From Topomyia yanbarensis (Eukaryota > Arthropoda > Insecta > Diptera > Culicidae), in contig NC_080672.1 of assembly GCF_030247195.1 (NCBI RefSeq), positions 347,880,413-347,944,412 of the forward strand: a DNA stretch of 64,000 nucleotides. Direction: 5' to 3'. Shown here piece after piece: positions 22,357-33,084 of the stretch (its first letter is position 1; every line of letters starts with the position of its first letter). The notes under the pieces were generated by a model. It was given only the letters and a program-made list of their open reading frames with translations, had not been told where the DNA came from and searched no databases. Both the position numbers and the translations under genes were made by a program.

Positions 22357-23910
22357 GCGATCGAACTCTTGTTCGATAGTAAACCGCGACGGATAATCCC
22401 GATTTCCCTCACATCTTCGTAAAAAAGGTTTCGTAACAGTCGGTATTTGGCTTCCGAATCAGTTTTTGTTTCCGCTTTCACCACTCATCAAATTCCGCCA
22501 AGTGGAAGACAGTGAAACAAAACGAAAACTACAGAACGATTAGAACGAGACTAAAATCATAAGGGAGTACTACAGGAATCTACAAATAATTGCTACAATT
22601 AAACTAAATCATTTATTCAACGGTGCACTGAAAGAATTTCATTTCTATTTTATGTTTGCATCTGAAAGTTTTCAAATTCTAGGTCTAGCTTCTATGTCTG
22701 TGTGCGTGTTCTCTCCCTACTGTGCTCATTGACCATACATAACGTGCTTTCCTTCATCAAATCTCCCGATTCGGTGACGTCACCTCACGGTTCCAGCGCT
22801 CAACAAGCTATTGCTTTGCACCCGGGCGGCTAATTAAATGGGTTGTGTGTGGCGTTCGTGAATGACGAACTAAAACGTAATAGCCGACACACAACCTCAA
22901 ATCATGGACATAATTATCGCCGTCCGTGGACGACTTCTCGAGCGTTTTGCGCTCTGGCGGCTTAAATCACTGTGGCGTCCTTCCTGGACGCCACCCTTCA
23001 CTCTTATCTAGCAAGAACGATACGAATCACCCAATCTGCTGCTGTTGGGTTCTGCTGCTGTCGATCGTTCTGCGATGCGGTGGCTGCTTTCTGACCTGCG
23101 GTTGTTGGATGCTGGTTGATGGTTTGATCGGCCGGAAAAGTTGCAGTTGATTTTCCGGCGATTGAAGGAACGGCTTTTAGACGGGCCGTCCTTCCTTCCG
23201 GCGGCGTAACGGTGCCGAGTTCAAAATTCGTCCGATAATGCGCGCGTGTGGCTTTCGTTCCTTCTTCCTTCTCTCGTTCGTCGTTGGCTGTGCGAAAAAG
23301 AAAAGATTACCGTCTGGCTATTGCAAACGGGGTCATTAGCACATGGTATGGGTCAATGGCACTTAACTCTGAGCACATTTACCTTCTTCTGTAGCTTTTT
23401 GCACAAACTTTCCTACGCACGTACTCTCGACTTATTTAACTTTGATTTCTACTTGGACGGGAGAAACAAGAATAATTTAGACTAGTTCAAAGTACTATCA
23501 CGACACTTTACATACTTGGAAACTATACCGAACAAACTACGCGCACTTTCACAACGTTTGGCGGACTGGGGCGAAATGGACTAGCAGCGTTAATTCTCAG
23601 ATTAGGGAAGGTAATTTCGCACGAACTTACAGGAAGCGCGTATTTTCCCGCAAATTTCTTCGGACAAGTTCGGAGATCAACGACCCTACTAGCTGTTTTA
23701 TTGTCAGCTAACCTTTGGCTCTATCTGTCCCTTTCCATCATGCATTCCAAGCGAAGGATAGCCATGGTTGTCCTCTTCAGGAGAATCTCAACAGGCAATT
23801 TAATTTCTTCCCCTCGCGGAGAGGAGTATTTGCTAGGGTGTTGCGCAAGAGTCGATCAACGGTAGGTTGTCTAACTCTTGGCGCAAACAAATCAGGCTGG
23901 TTCTACTAAA
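22357..23910 (-). repeat. LTR/leader candidate upstream of gag
   Basis: GC-rich sequence directly upstream of the Gag start on the same strand, with minus-strand AATAAA at 22612-22617 and 23697-23702. It also has an internal hairpin near 22830-22890 built on GGGTTGTGTGTGGCG and CCGACACACAACC. It has the size and signals of an LTR plus untranslated leader. No second LTR copy lies in the window, so the borders cannot be set. Short plus-strand open frames here are not genes. Confidence 0.4.
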
Positions 23911-23959
23911 TTTGAAAAATATTGCTGAATATGACAAGACCGCTACAACTGTGAAAAAT

Positions 23960-24055
23960 GTTTAGTCTTCCATGCCGGTTAAACCTGTAAAGTTTCATCG
24001 GAATCTAAGATGGTCGGTCACGATTTTAGAGATTTTCGGACGGATCTTCGTGGAA
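23960..24055 (+). repeat. Short repeat, inverted partner at 29966-30062
   Basis: TTTAGTCTTCCATGCCGG through GAGATTTTCGGACGGATCTT is repeated in reverse at 29966-30062. Similarity stops at about 24055, just before the LINE endonuclease sequence, so this is probably the DNA into which the LINE inserted. Confidence 0.6.
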
Positions 24056-24059
24056 TTCC

Positions 24060-24610
24060 TCTGGTGCGAACGTTTAGAGGTAATCATACCATCTACCAGA
24101 GCTGCGGCAGCACACATGAGCTAGGGACAGCTTTTATTGTGATGGGCGATATGCAAAGGCACGTGATCGGTTGGTGGCCGATCGACATAAGAATGTGCAG
24201 GTTGAGGATCAAGGGCCGTTTCTTCAACATCAGCATAATAAACGTGCACAGCCCTCACTCCGGAAGCACCGATGATGACAAAGACGGTTTCTACGCGCAG
24301 CTCGAACGAGAACACGGCCGCTGCCTAAGCCACGACGTCAAGATCATCATTGGGGACTTGAACGCTCAGGTAGGCCAGGAGGAGGAATTCAGACCGACGA
24401 TTGGAAAGTTCAGCGCTCACCAGCTGACGAATGAGAACGGTCTTCGACTCATTGATTTCACCGCCTCCATGAACATGGTCATTCGTATCACCTTTTTCCA
24501 GCACAGCCTCTCCACAGATCACCGCTACAGACGGAATCGCAAATCGACTACGCCCTGATCGATGGACGGCACTTCTCCGACATTATCGTCTTCAGGACCT
24601 ATCGTGGCGC
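24060..24610 (+). pseudogene. Outer LINE: endonuclease part
   Basis: The AP-endonuclease-like fold is visible as GTAFIVMGD, INVHSPHSGS, IIGDLNAQVG (catalytic GDxN) and NENGLRLIDF. A small deletion after FFQHSL near 24505 shifts the frame; the second half (QIDYALIDGRHFSDII) follows in the new frame up to the insertion of the inner LINE at 24611. The first endonuclease motifs are missing, so the copy was 5'-truncated on insertion. The domain would nick target DNA before target-primed reverse transcription. Confidence 0.8.
24597..24610. repeat. Target-site duplication (left) of the inner LINE
   Basis: ACCTATCGTGGCGC, identical to 26315-26328. Confidence 0.9.
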
Positions 24611-26314
24611 AGATACAAACGGGAATCTTCTCACGGACCAGTGTGAGGTGATCCAGAGGTGGCGGCAGCACTACGAAGAACACCTGAACGGCGATGCAGC
24701 AGACGACTAGGAATGCACGGTAACGCACCTGGGAGCACGCGCGGAAGACATTACACTACCGGCTCCGGATCTCCAAGAAATCCAGGAGGCGATTAGCCGG
24801 CTCAAAAATAATAAAGCCGCTGGGGTTGACCAAATACCAAGCGAGCTACTGAAACACGGTGGCGAGCCACTGGCTAAAGCGCTGCACTGGGTGATTACAA
24901 AGATTTGGGAGGAGGAGATTTTACCGGAGGAGTGGATGGAAGGTGTCGTGTGTCCTATCTACAAAAAGGGCGACAAACTGGATTGCTGTAATTACCGAGC
25001 AATCACCCTGCTGAACGCCGCCTACAAGGTACTCTCCCAAATACTATGCCGTCGACTATCACCAATTGCAAGAGAGTTCGTGGGGCAGTACCAGGCGGGT
25101 TTCATGAGCGAACGATCTACCACGGACCAGGTGTTCGCTCTTCGTCAAGTACTGCAGAAATGCCGCGAGTACAATGAGCCCACACATCATTTGTTCATCG
25201 ACTTCAAAGCCGAATACGACACTATCGATCGAGATCAGCTATGGCAGATTATGCACGAGTACGGATTCCCGGACAAACTGACGCGATTAGTGAAGGCGAC
25301 GATGGATCGGGTGATGTGCGTAGTACGTGTCTCAGGGACGCTCTCGAGTTTCTTCGAATCACGCAGAGGGTTACGGCAAGGTGATGGTCTCTCGTGTCTG
25401 TTATTCAACATCGCGCTGGAAGGTGTAATAAGAAGACCAGGGATCGACACGAGTGGTACGATTTTCACAAAGTCCGTTCAGCTACTTGGCTTCGCCGATG
25501 ATGTTGATATTATTGCACGAAACTTTGAGAAGATGGAGGAAGTCTACATCAGACTGAAAAGAGAAGCCAAGCGCGTCGGACTTGCCATCAACACGTCGAA
25601 GACAAAGTACATGATAGGAAGAGGTTCACGAGAAGAAAATGAGAACCGCCCGCTTCGAGTTTGCATCGGTGGCGACGAAATCGAGGTGGTTGAAGAGTTC
25701 GTGTACTTGGGCTCCCTGGTGACCGCCGACAATGATACCAGCAGTGAGATTCGTAGACGCATCGTGGCAGGAAATCGTGCTTACTTTGGCCTCCGCAAGA
25801 CACTTCGGTCGAAAAGAGTTCGCCGTCGTACGAAGTTGACCATCTACAAGACGCTGATTAGACCGGTAGTTCTCTACGGGCACGAGACCTGGACCATGCT
25901 CGTGGAGGACCAACGCGCACTTGGTGTCTTCGAACGAAAAGTGCTGCGTACCATCTACGGTGGAGTGCAGATGGAAGACGGCACATGGAGACGGCGAATG
26001 AACCATGAGTTGCATCAGCTGTTGGGGGAGCCGCCCATCTGTCATACCGCGTAAATCGGACGACTACGGTGGGCCGGGCACGTAGCCAGAATGTCGGACA
26101 ATAGCCCGGTGAAAACGGTTCTCAATTGCAATCCGACCGGTACAAGAAGACGTGGCGCGCACGATGCACGATGGATCGACCAGGTGGAAGACGATTTGCG
26201 GACCCTTCGCAGACTGCGTGGCTGGCGACGCGCGGCCATGGACCGAGTGGAATGGAGGAATCTTTTGCATACGGCGCAGGCCACTTCGGCCTTAATCTAT
26301 TAATAAATAAATAA
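24611..26314 (+). mobile_element. RTE/JAM1-like LINE (younger copy), nested and 5'-truncated
   Basis: This 1704-bp insertion begins just upstream of the RT domain and ends in TAATAAATAAATAA. It is flanked by a perfect 14-bp direct repeat (24597-24610 and 26315-26328). 5' truncation, an A-rich tail and a variable-length duplication are the marks of target-primed reverse transcription. The protein is clearly diverged from the host LINE, so the two belong to different subfamilies. Confidence 0.92.
24612..26303 (+). pseudogene. Inner LINE: reverse transcriptase and C-terminal domain
   Basis: One frame reads throughout, with only two nonsense codons (TAG at 24708-24710 and TAA at 26052-26054). 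The visible RT blocks are NNKAAGVDQIPSELLKHGG, VVCPIYKKGDKLDCCNYRA, YQAGFMSERSTTDQVFALR, LFIDFKAEYDTIDR (motif A; the usual KAA is KAE), LRQGDGLSCLLFNIAL (motif B) and LLGFADDVDII (motif C, FADD). The thumb region contains LYGHETWTML, and the C-terminus GRLRWAGHVARM. The few disabling changes fit a fairly recent insertion. The C-terminal domain continues in frame after the second stop. Confidence 0.88.
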
Positions 26315-26328
26315 ACCTATCGTGGCGC
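26315..26328. repeat. Target-site duplication (right) of the inner LINE
   Basis: ACCTATCGTGGCGC, identical to 24597-24610; the outer LINE resumes in phase here. Confidence 0.9.
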
Positions 26329-28521
26329 TAACATCGACTCTGACCACTACCTGGTGATGGTTAAATTGCGCCCACAACTATCCGTCATTGATCATGTATG
26401 GTACCGACGGCCGCCTTGGTACGATCTGGAGCGACTGAAGCAACAAGATGTCGCCACTGCATACGTGCAGCACCTCGAGGCAGCGTTGCCGGACGAGGGA
26501 GAGCTCAACGTGGCCCCTCTAGAGGAATGCTGGAGAACAGTAAAAGCAGCCATCAACAACGTAGCTGGTACGAGTACGAGGAACGTAGACGACGGAACGA
26601 TTGGTTCGACGAGGAGTGCAGTGCGGCTTTGGAGGAGAAGAATGCAGTGCGAGTGGTCATGCTGCAGCATGGAACCCGACAGAATGTGGAACGATACAAA
26701 CAGAAGCGGAGGTAGCAGACATACCTCTTCCGGGAGAAAAAACACCGCCTGGAAGAAGCAGAGTACGAGGAAATGGAACTGCTGTGCCGTTCTCAAGATA
26801 CACGGAAGTTCTACCAGAAGCTCAACGCATCCCGCAAAGGCTTCGTGCCGCAAGCCGAAATTTGTTGGGATAAGGACGGGAGCCTGCTGACGGACAACCG
26901 TTAGGTGGTCGAAAGGTGGAAGCAGCACTTCCACGAGCACCTGAACGGCGAGGAGAATGTAGGTACAGATGACCAAGGCAACGGAGGATTTGATTACGTG
27001 CAGTTGAGGACGAGAATGAACCAACTCCCACGTTGAGGGAAGTTAACGATGCCATCCAACAGGTCAAGAACAACAAAGCAGCTGGCAAAGATGGTATCGC
27101 AGCAGGCCTGGAAAAGTTGGCCACTTGTCTGCACTGGTTAGTAGTCAGGATCTGGGAAACCGAACAGCTACCGGAGGAGTGGAAAGATGGGATGATCTGC
27201 CCCATTTATAAGAAAGGCGACCATTTGGAGTGTGAGAACTTCCGAGCGATCACCATTTTGAATGCCGCCTACAAAGTGCTATCCCAGATCATCTTCCGTC
27301 GTCTATCACCTAAAGTAAATGAGTTCGTGGGAAGTTATCAAGCCGGCTTCATCGATGGCCGGTCGACAACGGACCAGATCTTGCACTTACGGCAAATCCT
27401 CCAGAAAAGCCGTGAATACCAGGTCCCAACGCATCACCTGTTCGTCGACTTCAAGGCGGCATACGATAGTATCGACCGCGTAGAGCTATGGAAAATCATG
27501 GACGAAAACAGCTTTCCCGGGAAGCTGACTCGACTGATCAAAGCAACGATGGACGGTGTACAAAACAACGTAAGGATTTCGGGTGAACTTTCCAGTGCAT
27601 TCGAATTTCGACGGGTACTGAGACAAGGTGATGGACTCTCGTGTTTACTATTCAACATCGCTCTGGAAGTTGTGATGCGACGAGCCGGGCTCAACAGCCG
27701 GGGCACGATCTTCACGAAATCCGGCCAATTTGTATGCTTCGCGGACGACATGGACATTATCGCCCGAAGATTTGAAACGGTGGCAGACCTGTACACCCGC
27801 CTGAAACGCGAACCAGGGAAGGTCGGACTGGTCGTAAATGCGTCCAAATCAAAGTATATGGTGGTAGGCAGAACCGAAAACGACAGGATCCGGCTAGGAA
27901 ACAGCGTTACGATCGACGGGGATACCTTCGAGGTAGTGGAGGATTTTGTCTACCTATGATCCTTATTAACGGCTGACAATAACGTGAGCCGTGAAATCCG
28001 AAGACGCATCATCAGTGGAAGTCGAACCTACTATGTGCTCCAGAAGAAACTGCGGTCAAGAAAGATTCACCCCCGCACCAAATGCACCATGTACAAAACG
28101 CTCATAAGACCGGTGGTTCTCTACGGGCACGAGACTTGGACCATGCTCGAGGAGGACCTGCAAGCGCTAGGAGTTTTCGAGCGACGGGTGCTAAGGACGA
28201 TCTTCGGCGGTGTGCAGGAGAACGACATGTGGCGGCTTAGGATGAACCATGAGCTCGCTGCACTCTATGGCGAACCCAGTATCCAAAAGGTGGCCAAAGC
28301 TGGAAGGATACGGTGGGCAGGGTAGAATGCCGGACAACAATCCTGCAAAGATGGTGTTCGCTAATGATCCGGTTGGTACAAGAAGGCGAGGAGCGCAGAG
28401 AGCACGATGGGCGGACCAGGTGGAACGTGATTTGGCGAGTGTTGGGCGTAACCGACGTTGGAGAGCTGCAGCTACAAATCGAGTATTGTGTAGACAAATT
28501 GTTGATTCAGTGTTATCATGA
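26318..28521 (+). pseudogene. Outer LINE: linker, reverse transcriptase and C-terminal part
   Basis: After the insertion the frame reads endonuclease end and linker (RRRNDWFDEECSAALEEKN, TRKFYQKLNASRKGF), with several frameshifts and stops before 27033. The RT is open from 27033 to 27959: NNKAAGKDGI, MICPIYKKGDHLECENFRA, LFVDFKAAYDSIDR (motif A intact), LRQGDGLSCLLFNIAL (B), FVCFADDMDII (C). A TGA at 27957-27959 is followed in the same frame by the thumb (LYGHETWTMLEEDLQALGV). A frameshift near 28320 displaces the last segment (MPDNNPAKMVFANDP...), which ends at 28521. More damage than in the inner copy fits its greater age. Confidence 0.88.
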
Positions 28522-28545
28522 AATTGATGTTGAACTAAATAAATG

Positions 28546-29543
28546 AAAAAATGAATGAACACCGAACAAGGAGTTGACATTTTTTCAGTCTAAAATTTAT
28601 GTTGAAATCTGAATTTACAAAAAAAATATATTAATATACGGGCTTTTTATAATTTTATTTTTTACATAAAAATTGAATTATTAGAAAAAAAAAATTTCAG
28701 CTCAGATTTGTTTCTTGCAAGGAAAAATTAATTCTCTGCAATTTATTATCGCACATTTTTTCCCGGTATGACAGTTTTCGTGATTCGGAATTCGACATTT
28801 CCTACTGGCATACTTTTTAGCTTACAAACCCTTCCCGGTCGGAGATCGACCATACAAAGACTGGTACCTCCAAACTAGGGTGTCAATATTTCATGTGTTA
28901 CCAAACAGTATTTCGAAGTCACATGCCTGTCCTTGTTTTCACCCAACTTAGCATCGTTAGCACATGCTTATTTATATCAACAAACCCGACTGATAAGGTC
29001 GTATCATCGTTAGTACAATTAGTATCATAATCCATCTATCGATGAACGAAAACGTGCCGAAAAATGTGTCCCCAAGCCCAACTCAGGTGCAGTGCATCCG
29101 CGAAAAAGGAAAAAGCTAATATCCCCTTTGTACAAGTGGCAGGATGCGTGCCTTTGTTATCTCCGTCAGCGGTCTATGAAATCGCGAAGTGAAGGATAAA
29201 CGCACTGCATGTATCACATTTCATTTAAACGCTGAGAGCGATGCCAGCAATCGAACAGTGTGTCTAAACATGTGAGTAAAATGTTTGCGCTTCAGTTGTA
29301 CTGTGCTGCAGCTGGTGTCAAAATCAGCCTAGATGATGTTTACAGTTTTCTGAATAGATGATCCAGGCTGCGGAAACAGATGAGGGACATAAAAGGTTTC
29401 AGTTCCCGAAATTGTCAACCATTTAGACATCGTATGTTTAATTTGTTTACCAATATACCTTTATAATTTATCTTTATCTGTAAAATCTACGAAACTCTTT
29501 ATATACTACTTAAAGACAGGAGAAAAATTGGTTGTCACGTTTC
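28546..29543. other. No gene recognised
   Basis: AT-rich at 28560-28760; otherwise unique-looking DNA without exon or RNA-gene signal. Confidence 0.35.
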
Positions 29544-29551
29544 ATCTAGCT

Positions 29552-29779
29552 CAGTGTTTTGTTATCGGGGGTGAATTCACCCCCAGAGTACGGCAGATGA
29601 TGAATTATGCCGGGTAAATTTCGACTTGTTATCCTAAAATTTCCATCGAATTATTGTCTCTATATGATAGAGTCAATAATTCAATGGAAATATAAGGATA
29701 ATAAGCTGAAATCTACCCGGCATAATTCACCAAATACCGCACCCCTGGGGGTGAATTCACCCCCGGTTGAACGACACTG
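29552..29779. mobile_element. hAT-like MITE (228 bp, long hairpin)
   Basis: The ends are CAGTGTTTTGTTATCGGGGG and, inverted, CAGTGTCGTTCAACCGGGGG. The CAGTG(T/G)...TCAACC end is the usual form of hAT elements. The flanks ATCTAGCT (29544-29551) and ATCTAGGT (29780-29787) are an 8-bp duplication with one change. Next to each end sits the self-palindrome GGGGGTGAATTCACCCCC, and the arms continue through AATTATGCCGGGTA and AATTTCCAT almost to the centre. Confidence 0.85.
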
Positions 29780-29965
29780 ATCTAGGTGATTATTGGTTTC
29801 GATATATTCATTTTGATAAATATCATGCAGATGAAATTCCAATTAATAACTCAACCATTTATATCATGCTCTCGTTGTTGCCTTGGCGATGTGGATTGTA
29901 TATGTACTCTAATGCACAACAGTTCTGAATGCAATTTCAGTAACCATTTTCACTTTCCACTGTGA

Positions 29966-30062
29966 TTCCACGAAGATCCGTCCGAAAATCTCATCAAATC
30001 TTGACCATCTTATATTCCGATTAAACTTTACAGGTTACACCGGCATGCAAGACTAAACAATT
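29966..30062 (-). repeat. Inverted partner of 23960-24055
   Basis: Reverse complement of the short repeat beside the RTE LINE; about 97 bp with scattered mismatches. Confidence 0.6.
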
Positions 30063-30087
30063 TCCACTGTTATTAAGATTATTTTGA

Positions 30088-30256
30088 CTCAAGCGCCAGT
30101 TTTAAAAGGGCGTAGACGTTTCTACGTGCATTAATTTCAAATATTTTTTGTTCGGTTACTCTATTTTGTACAGCAAAACTATCTGGGAACGAGTTACAGG
30201 GAATGAAAAATTCTTCACGAAAAAAATATACACTGAAAAAAATGTTGCGTCATTTC
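30088..30256 (+). repeat. Partial copy of the mariner-host repeat
   Basis: GGGCGTAGACGTTTCTACGT, TTTTTTGTTCGGTTACTC, AAACTATCTGGGAACGAGTT and AAAAAATATACACTGAAAAA match 18975-19075 joined to 20388-20410; no mariner here. It ends abruptly at 30256. Confidence 0.65.
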
Positions 30257-30560
30257 AGCTTAGCTTAGCTTGATCAAAGCCTGTTGAAATTGAATATTGA
30301 ACCAATTGTATGATACTTAAGAGTAGTACATCATATTCAACGTGTAACCTAAAGAGACTAAGATTGTAGTATGATGAATAACGTAGATGGCCACGCCCAT
30401 GCTGGTCAATTTTGGGATGGAGAAAATGTTAGTTCAACACTTGTGACTATTATGACCGAGGAATTCTCTGCATCATGCACTAGTGTCGCAGGATAGGATT
30501 GGTGTTAATAGGTAGGGAGATGAATCAGGAGATGATTTAGCTAAGTACTCACGCGCTTTG
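30257..30560 (+). repeat. Dispersed repeat, partner of 61560-61860
   Basis: Starts with a short tandem (AGCTTAGCTTAGCTTGATC) and contains GGCCACGCCCATGC, AATGTTAGT, GACCGAGGAATTCTCTGCATC. The 61560-61860 copy starts with (GCATAA)n and has GGCCACGTCCGAATGC, AATGTTAGT, GACCGAGGAATCCTCTGCATC in the same order. SINE-like in size, but no Pol III boxes were identified. Confidence 0.5.
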
Positions 30561-30689
30561 TCATTTCATTTTAGATCAAAGTTTTCAGGCATACGACCTC
30601 CAGTAGAATAATGAAGGTAGTTAGAATTTTTTTTTTCGAGAGTTATCCTACTGGAGCTATAGAGCTAGGTTCTCGGAAGCTCCCCGTCA

Positions 30690-31292
30690 GAATCACACAC
30701 ACTAAGACTTTGCGATCGCGTGTATCATCGCGAAGGACTCGAGCATTTGTACGTTCGTTCGCGCATTCGCGTGTGCATTTGTATTATAGTTACTATATTC
30801 ATAGTTAGGCGGAGACACTGAGCGGAGCCAATTGAACACGTCAAATGGCGGAGCCAATCGAGCATGACGTCACATAACATGTTCTCTTTGGATGTATATG
30901 GAAAGGTATTGTAATTATGGTCATAATTATTTTACTCTTTTCTTGTGTTATCGAGTGTAGAGAAACGAGAAGATCAAGATTTTTTTGTAACACAAAGAGA
31001 TATTCGCACAAGTATGAAATCATATCATCAGATCTTCGAATTGGTTTTCTATTCGTACATGTAAAGTTCGTACTCACGACGACAATGAAATCATTAAGCT
31101 AGAGCTTGAACATTTGCATGGGTTGCTAGTGTTTTCTTCCTGGAATAAGAGCTGCCAGTTTTCCGGCTTTTGTGTCCGCCTAACTCTATATATAGGAACT
31201 CTAATTTGTATGTCTCGTGTGCTAACGTGTATGTAACTTCGCGTGTATAAATTCTATATAAAAACCGTGTGCTTTTCGCATATTCCTGTGTG
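30690..31292 (+). repeat. Long-unit satellite, left remnant
   Basis: TCATCGCGAAGGACTCGAGC, CGCGTGTGCATTTG, then (after an insertion) GTATGTCTCGTGTGCTAACG and CTTCGCGTGTATAAATTC correspond to consecutive parts of the unit repeated at 35667-37060. The stretch is split by the element at 30803-31185 and ends at the 4.4-kb insertion at 31293. Confidence 0.65.
30803..31185. mobile_element. TIR element (383 bp) inside the satellite
   Basis: AGTTAGGCGGAGACAC at 30803 is mirrored by TGTGTCCGCCTAACT ending at 31185. The flanks on both sides are satellite unit sequence. CTATAT occurs close to both ends (30793-30798 and 31186-31191), but the duplication is not clean. No transposase frame. Confidence 0.6.
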
Positions 31293-31886
31293 GGGGAGCC
31301 CGGGGCTAGTTGGCGGTTGGGGTAAGTTGGAGGAGTCACTTTTTCTCCGTTTCTATTAGACATACAGCGCTGCCTCTCGTTGTTTACCTCAAGTTATGTG
31401 AAACCCATTATCGAATGTGTTTTTGTTACAAAACATTTTGTTTTGTAGAAGTTGTGGGCGATATTATGTTTTCGACCATACCAAGTAAATTTTCGAAATT
31501 TTGAACACTTTGTGATATTTAGGTTGATTTTCCATCTATTTCCCGAATGATTAGATTTTTCGATAGTACTTGGAAAGAGCTTTCAGTATCCGCATAGATA
31601 TTACACTTATCCGCAAACAAAAGTTATTTTTAACTAGTTTTTTTTATAAAACATGCAGCTGGGGTAAGTTGGCGGTCATTCACGCGTCAAATGTCGGTTA
31701 ATATACAGTTTTCTTGAAAAGATATTCAGCACGTTCAAAAACAACTCCTGGGTATTTGCATTTCCATTTAATTGTTTATTTCTTGGCGTATCCAGACATA
31801 CCGCCAAATTACCCCGGGGCCGGGGTCTAGTTGGCGGATTTTCCGCGTCACATATTTTTGTTTCTAAAAATGGAGACCATGCTGTA

Positions 31887-32034
31887 GGATATAGCAGTAG
31901 AAATGAAAAAAATATTATTAACTTATCGATTTTAGATGAGCAAGCCTTGATTGTTGTGACAGACAACCAAGCTCCAGATTTTGGAAGTTGACGAGAACGG
32001 ACGCAAATTGTGTTTCAACAGCTCCGGTCACGAC
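31887..32034 (+). repeat. Direct repeat, copy 1 (partner 35370-35520)
   Basis: About 148 bp nearly identical to 35370-35520, including TATCGATTTTAGATGAGCAA and CAACAGCTCCGGTCACGAC. The main difference is four bases missing after TTTTGGAAG. Confidence 0.85.
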
Positions 32035-32130
32035 AATGGCGCAAGAAACGCTCCCGAGTAAGCATGTTATTGCCCTGAACAAAAGAGCGGACAAGCCTGA
32101 ACAACTTGTCGCGTGTTTTTTAGACATATT

Positions 32131-32420
32131 TGCCTCGAGCGGCAACTAATATTTTACTATCCGAAATTCAGTAAAATAGCCTCGAGTGGCTGATGCTTCC
32201 TCTGTGCGGGAATAATTTGGCCCTAAGTAGCTTTTCACAACTGATTCCTTTGTGTGGGAATGATTTGGCCTCGAGTGGTCAAATATTAGCGTTTTAAATA
32301 CCTCCTCTGAGTGGGCAGTTTTTTGTATTAGCACAATTCCGGAAATGGGAGTGCTTTCGGCTCGAGTGGCATCATTCGGAAATTGAGTGAAATTAAGATT
32401 GTGTTCCTCCGAGTGGGAAA
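32131..32420. repeat. Imperfect tandem repeats around CTCGAGTGG
   Basis: CTCGAGTGG or close variants occur at 32131 (CTCGAGCGG), 32181, 32270, 32361 and 32407 (CTCCGAGTGG), several followed or preceded by a TGTGxGGGAAT(A/G)ATTTGGCC block. Spacing is about 45-90 bp. No coding frame. Confidence 0.5.
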
Positions 32421-32864
32421 TTTGCAAACTCATTGCTATGGGTTTGTTTTCTCGCATACGCGGTGTGCGAAAGTAGCGAAAGAATGCACTCGCTCTCTTC
32501 TTGTTTTGCAAAGGTGCTTGCTCTTGAGCTTATGCACCGTACATAAGGTGTCGTGTTTTAGAAACGAGATTAAATTGGTGTTAACCGTTATATCACGAGA
32601 GTGCCTGTTCGTTGCTGTTGAAGATGGACCAGTAGTAGAAAAATGAATGTTCAACATTTATACCTTCTAAAAAAGGGTTTTAAGTGCATCGGAAATTTAT
32701 GCCAGTGTGGAATTGATCTGTGGTTGTGGTATTTGTATTGGGTATGTAAAAATAGGGGATTCTTTCATATTTGACAAACACAGGTCAAATAAAAATAAAA
32801 GGAGAAATGAGTTTACAGCACGATGCACGAACGAACGCAGTTGCTTCTTTACAGATTGATACTG

Positions 32865-32981
<117 letters not shown>

Positions 32982-33084
32982 AAACCAAACTGTGCTGAGT
33001 GAGCATCAGTGATCAGTTGCCGAAATGGGATGAGGATCTCATTTGATGGTATGACGGATTGGAGGTTGGTGGATCGATAAAAAA

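Larger units (their letters stand above)
24060..28545 (+). mobile_element. RTE/JAM1-like LINE (older copy), split by a second LINE
   Basis: The outer element runs from about 24060 to 24610 and resumes at 26315-28545. The left part encodes an endonuclease (GSTHELGTAFIVMGD, NVHSPHSGSTDDDK, IIGDLNAQVGQ). The right part resumes within the same domain (SDHYLVMVKLRP) and continues into the linker, RT and C-terminal region. Codon phase carries across when the inserted element and one copy of the 14-bp duplication are set aside. The tail is AACTAAATAAATGAAAAAATG. Clade assignment to RTE rests on the APE-type endonuclease plus GHETWTM-type thumb; it is inference. Confidence 0.85.

Noticed and set aside
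26392..27205. Minus-strand ORFs of 210 and 127 codons
   Set aside because: Shadows of the LINE endonuclease/RT, which matches known protein motifs on the plus strand.
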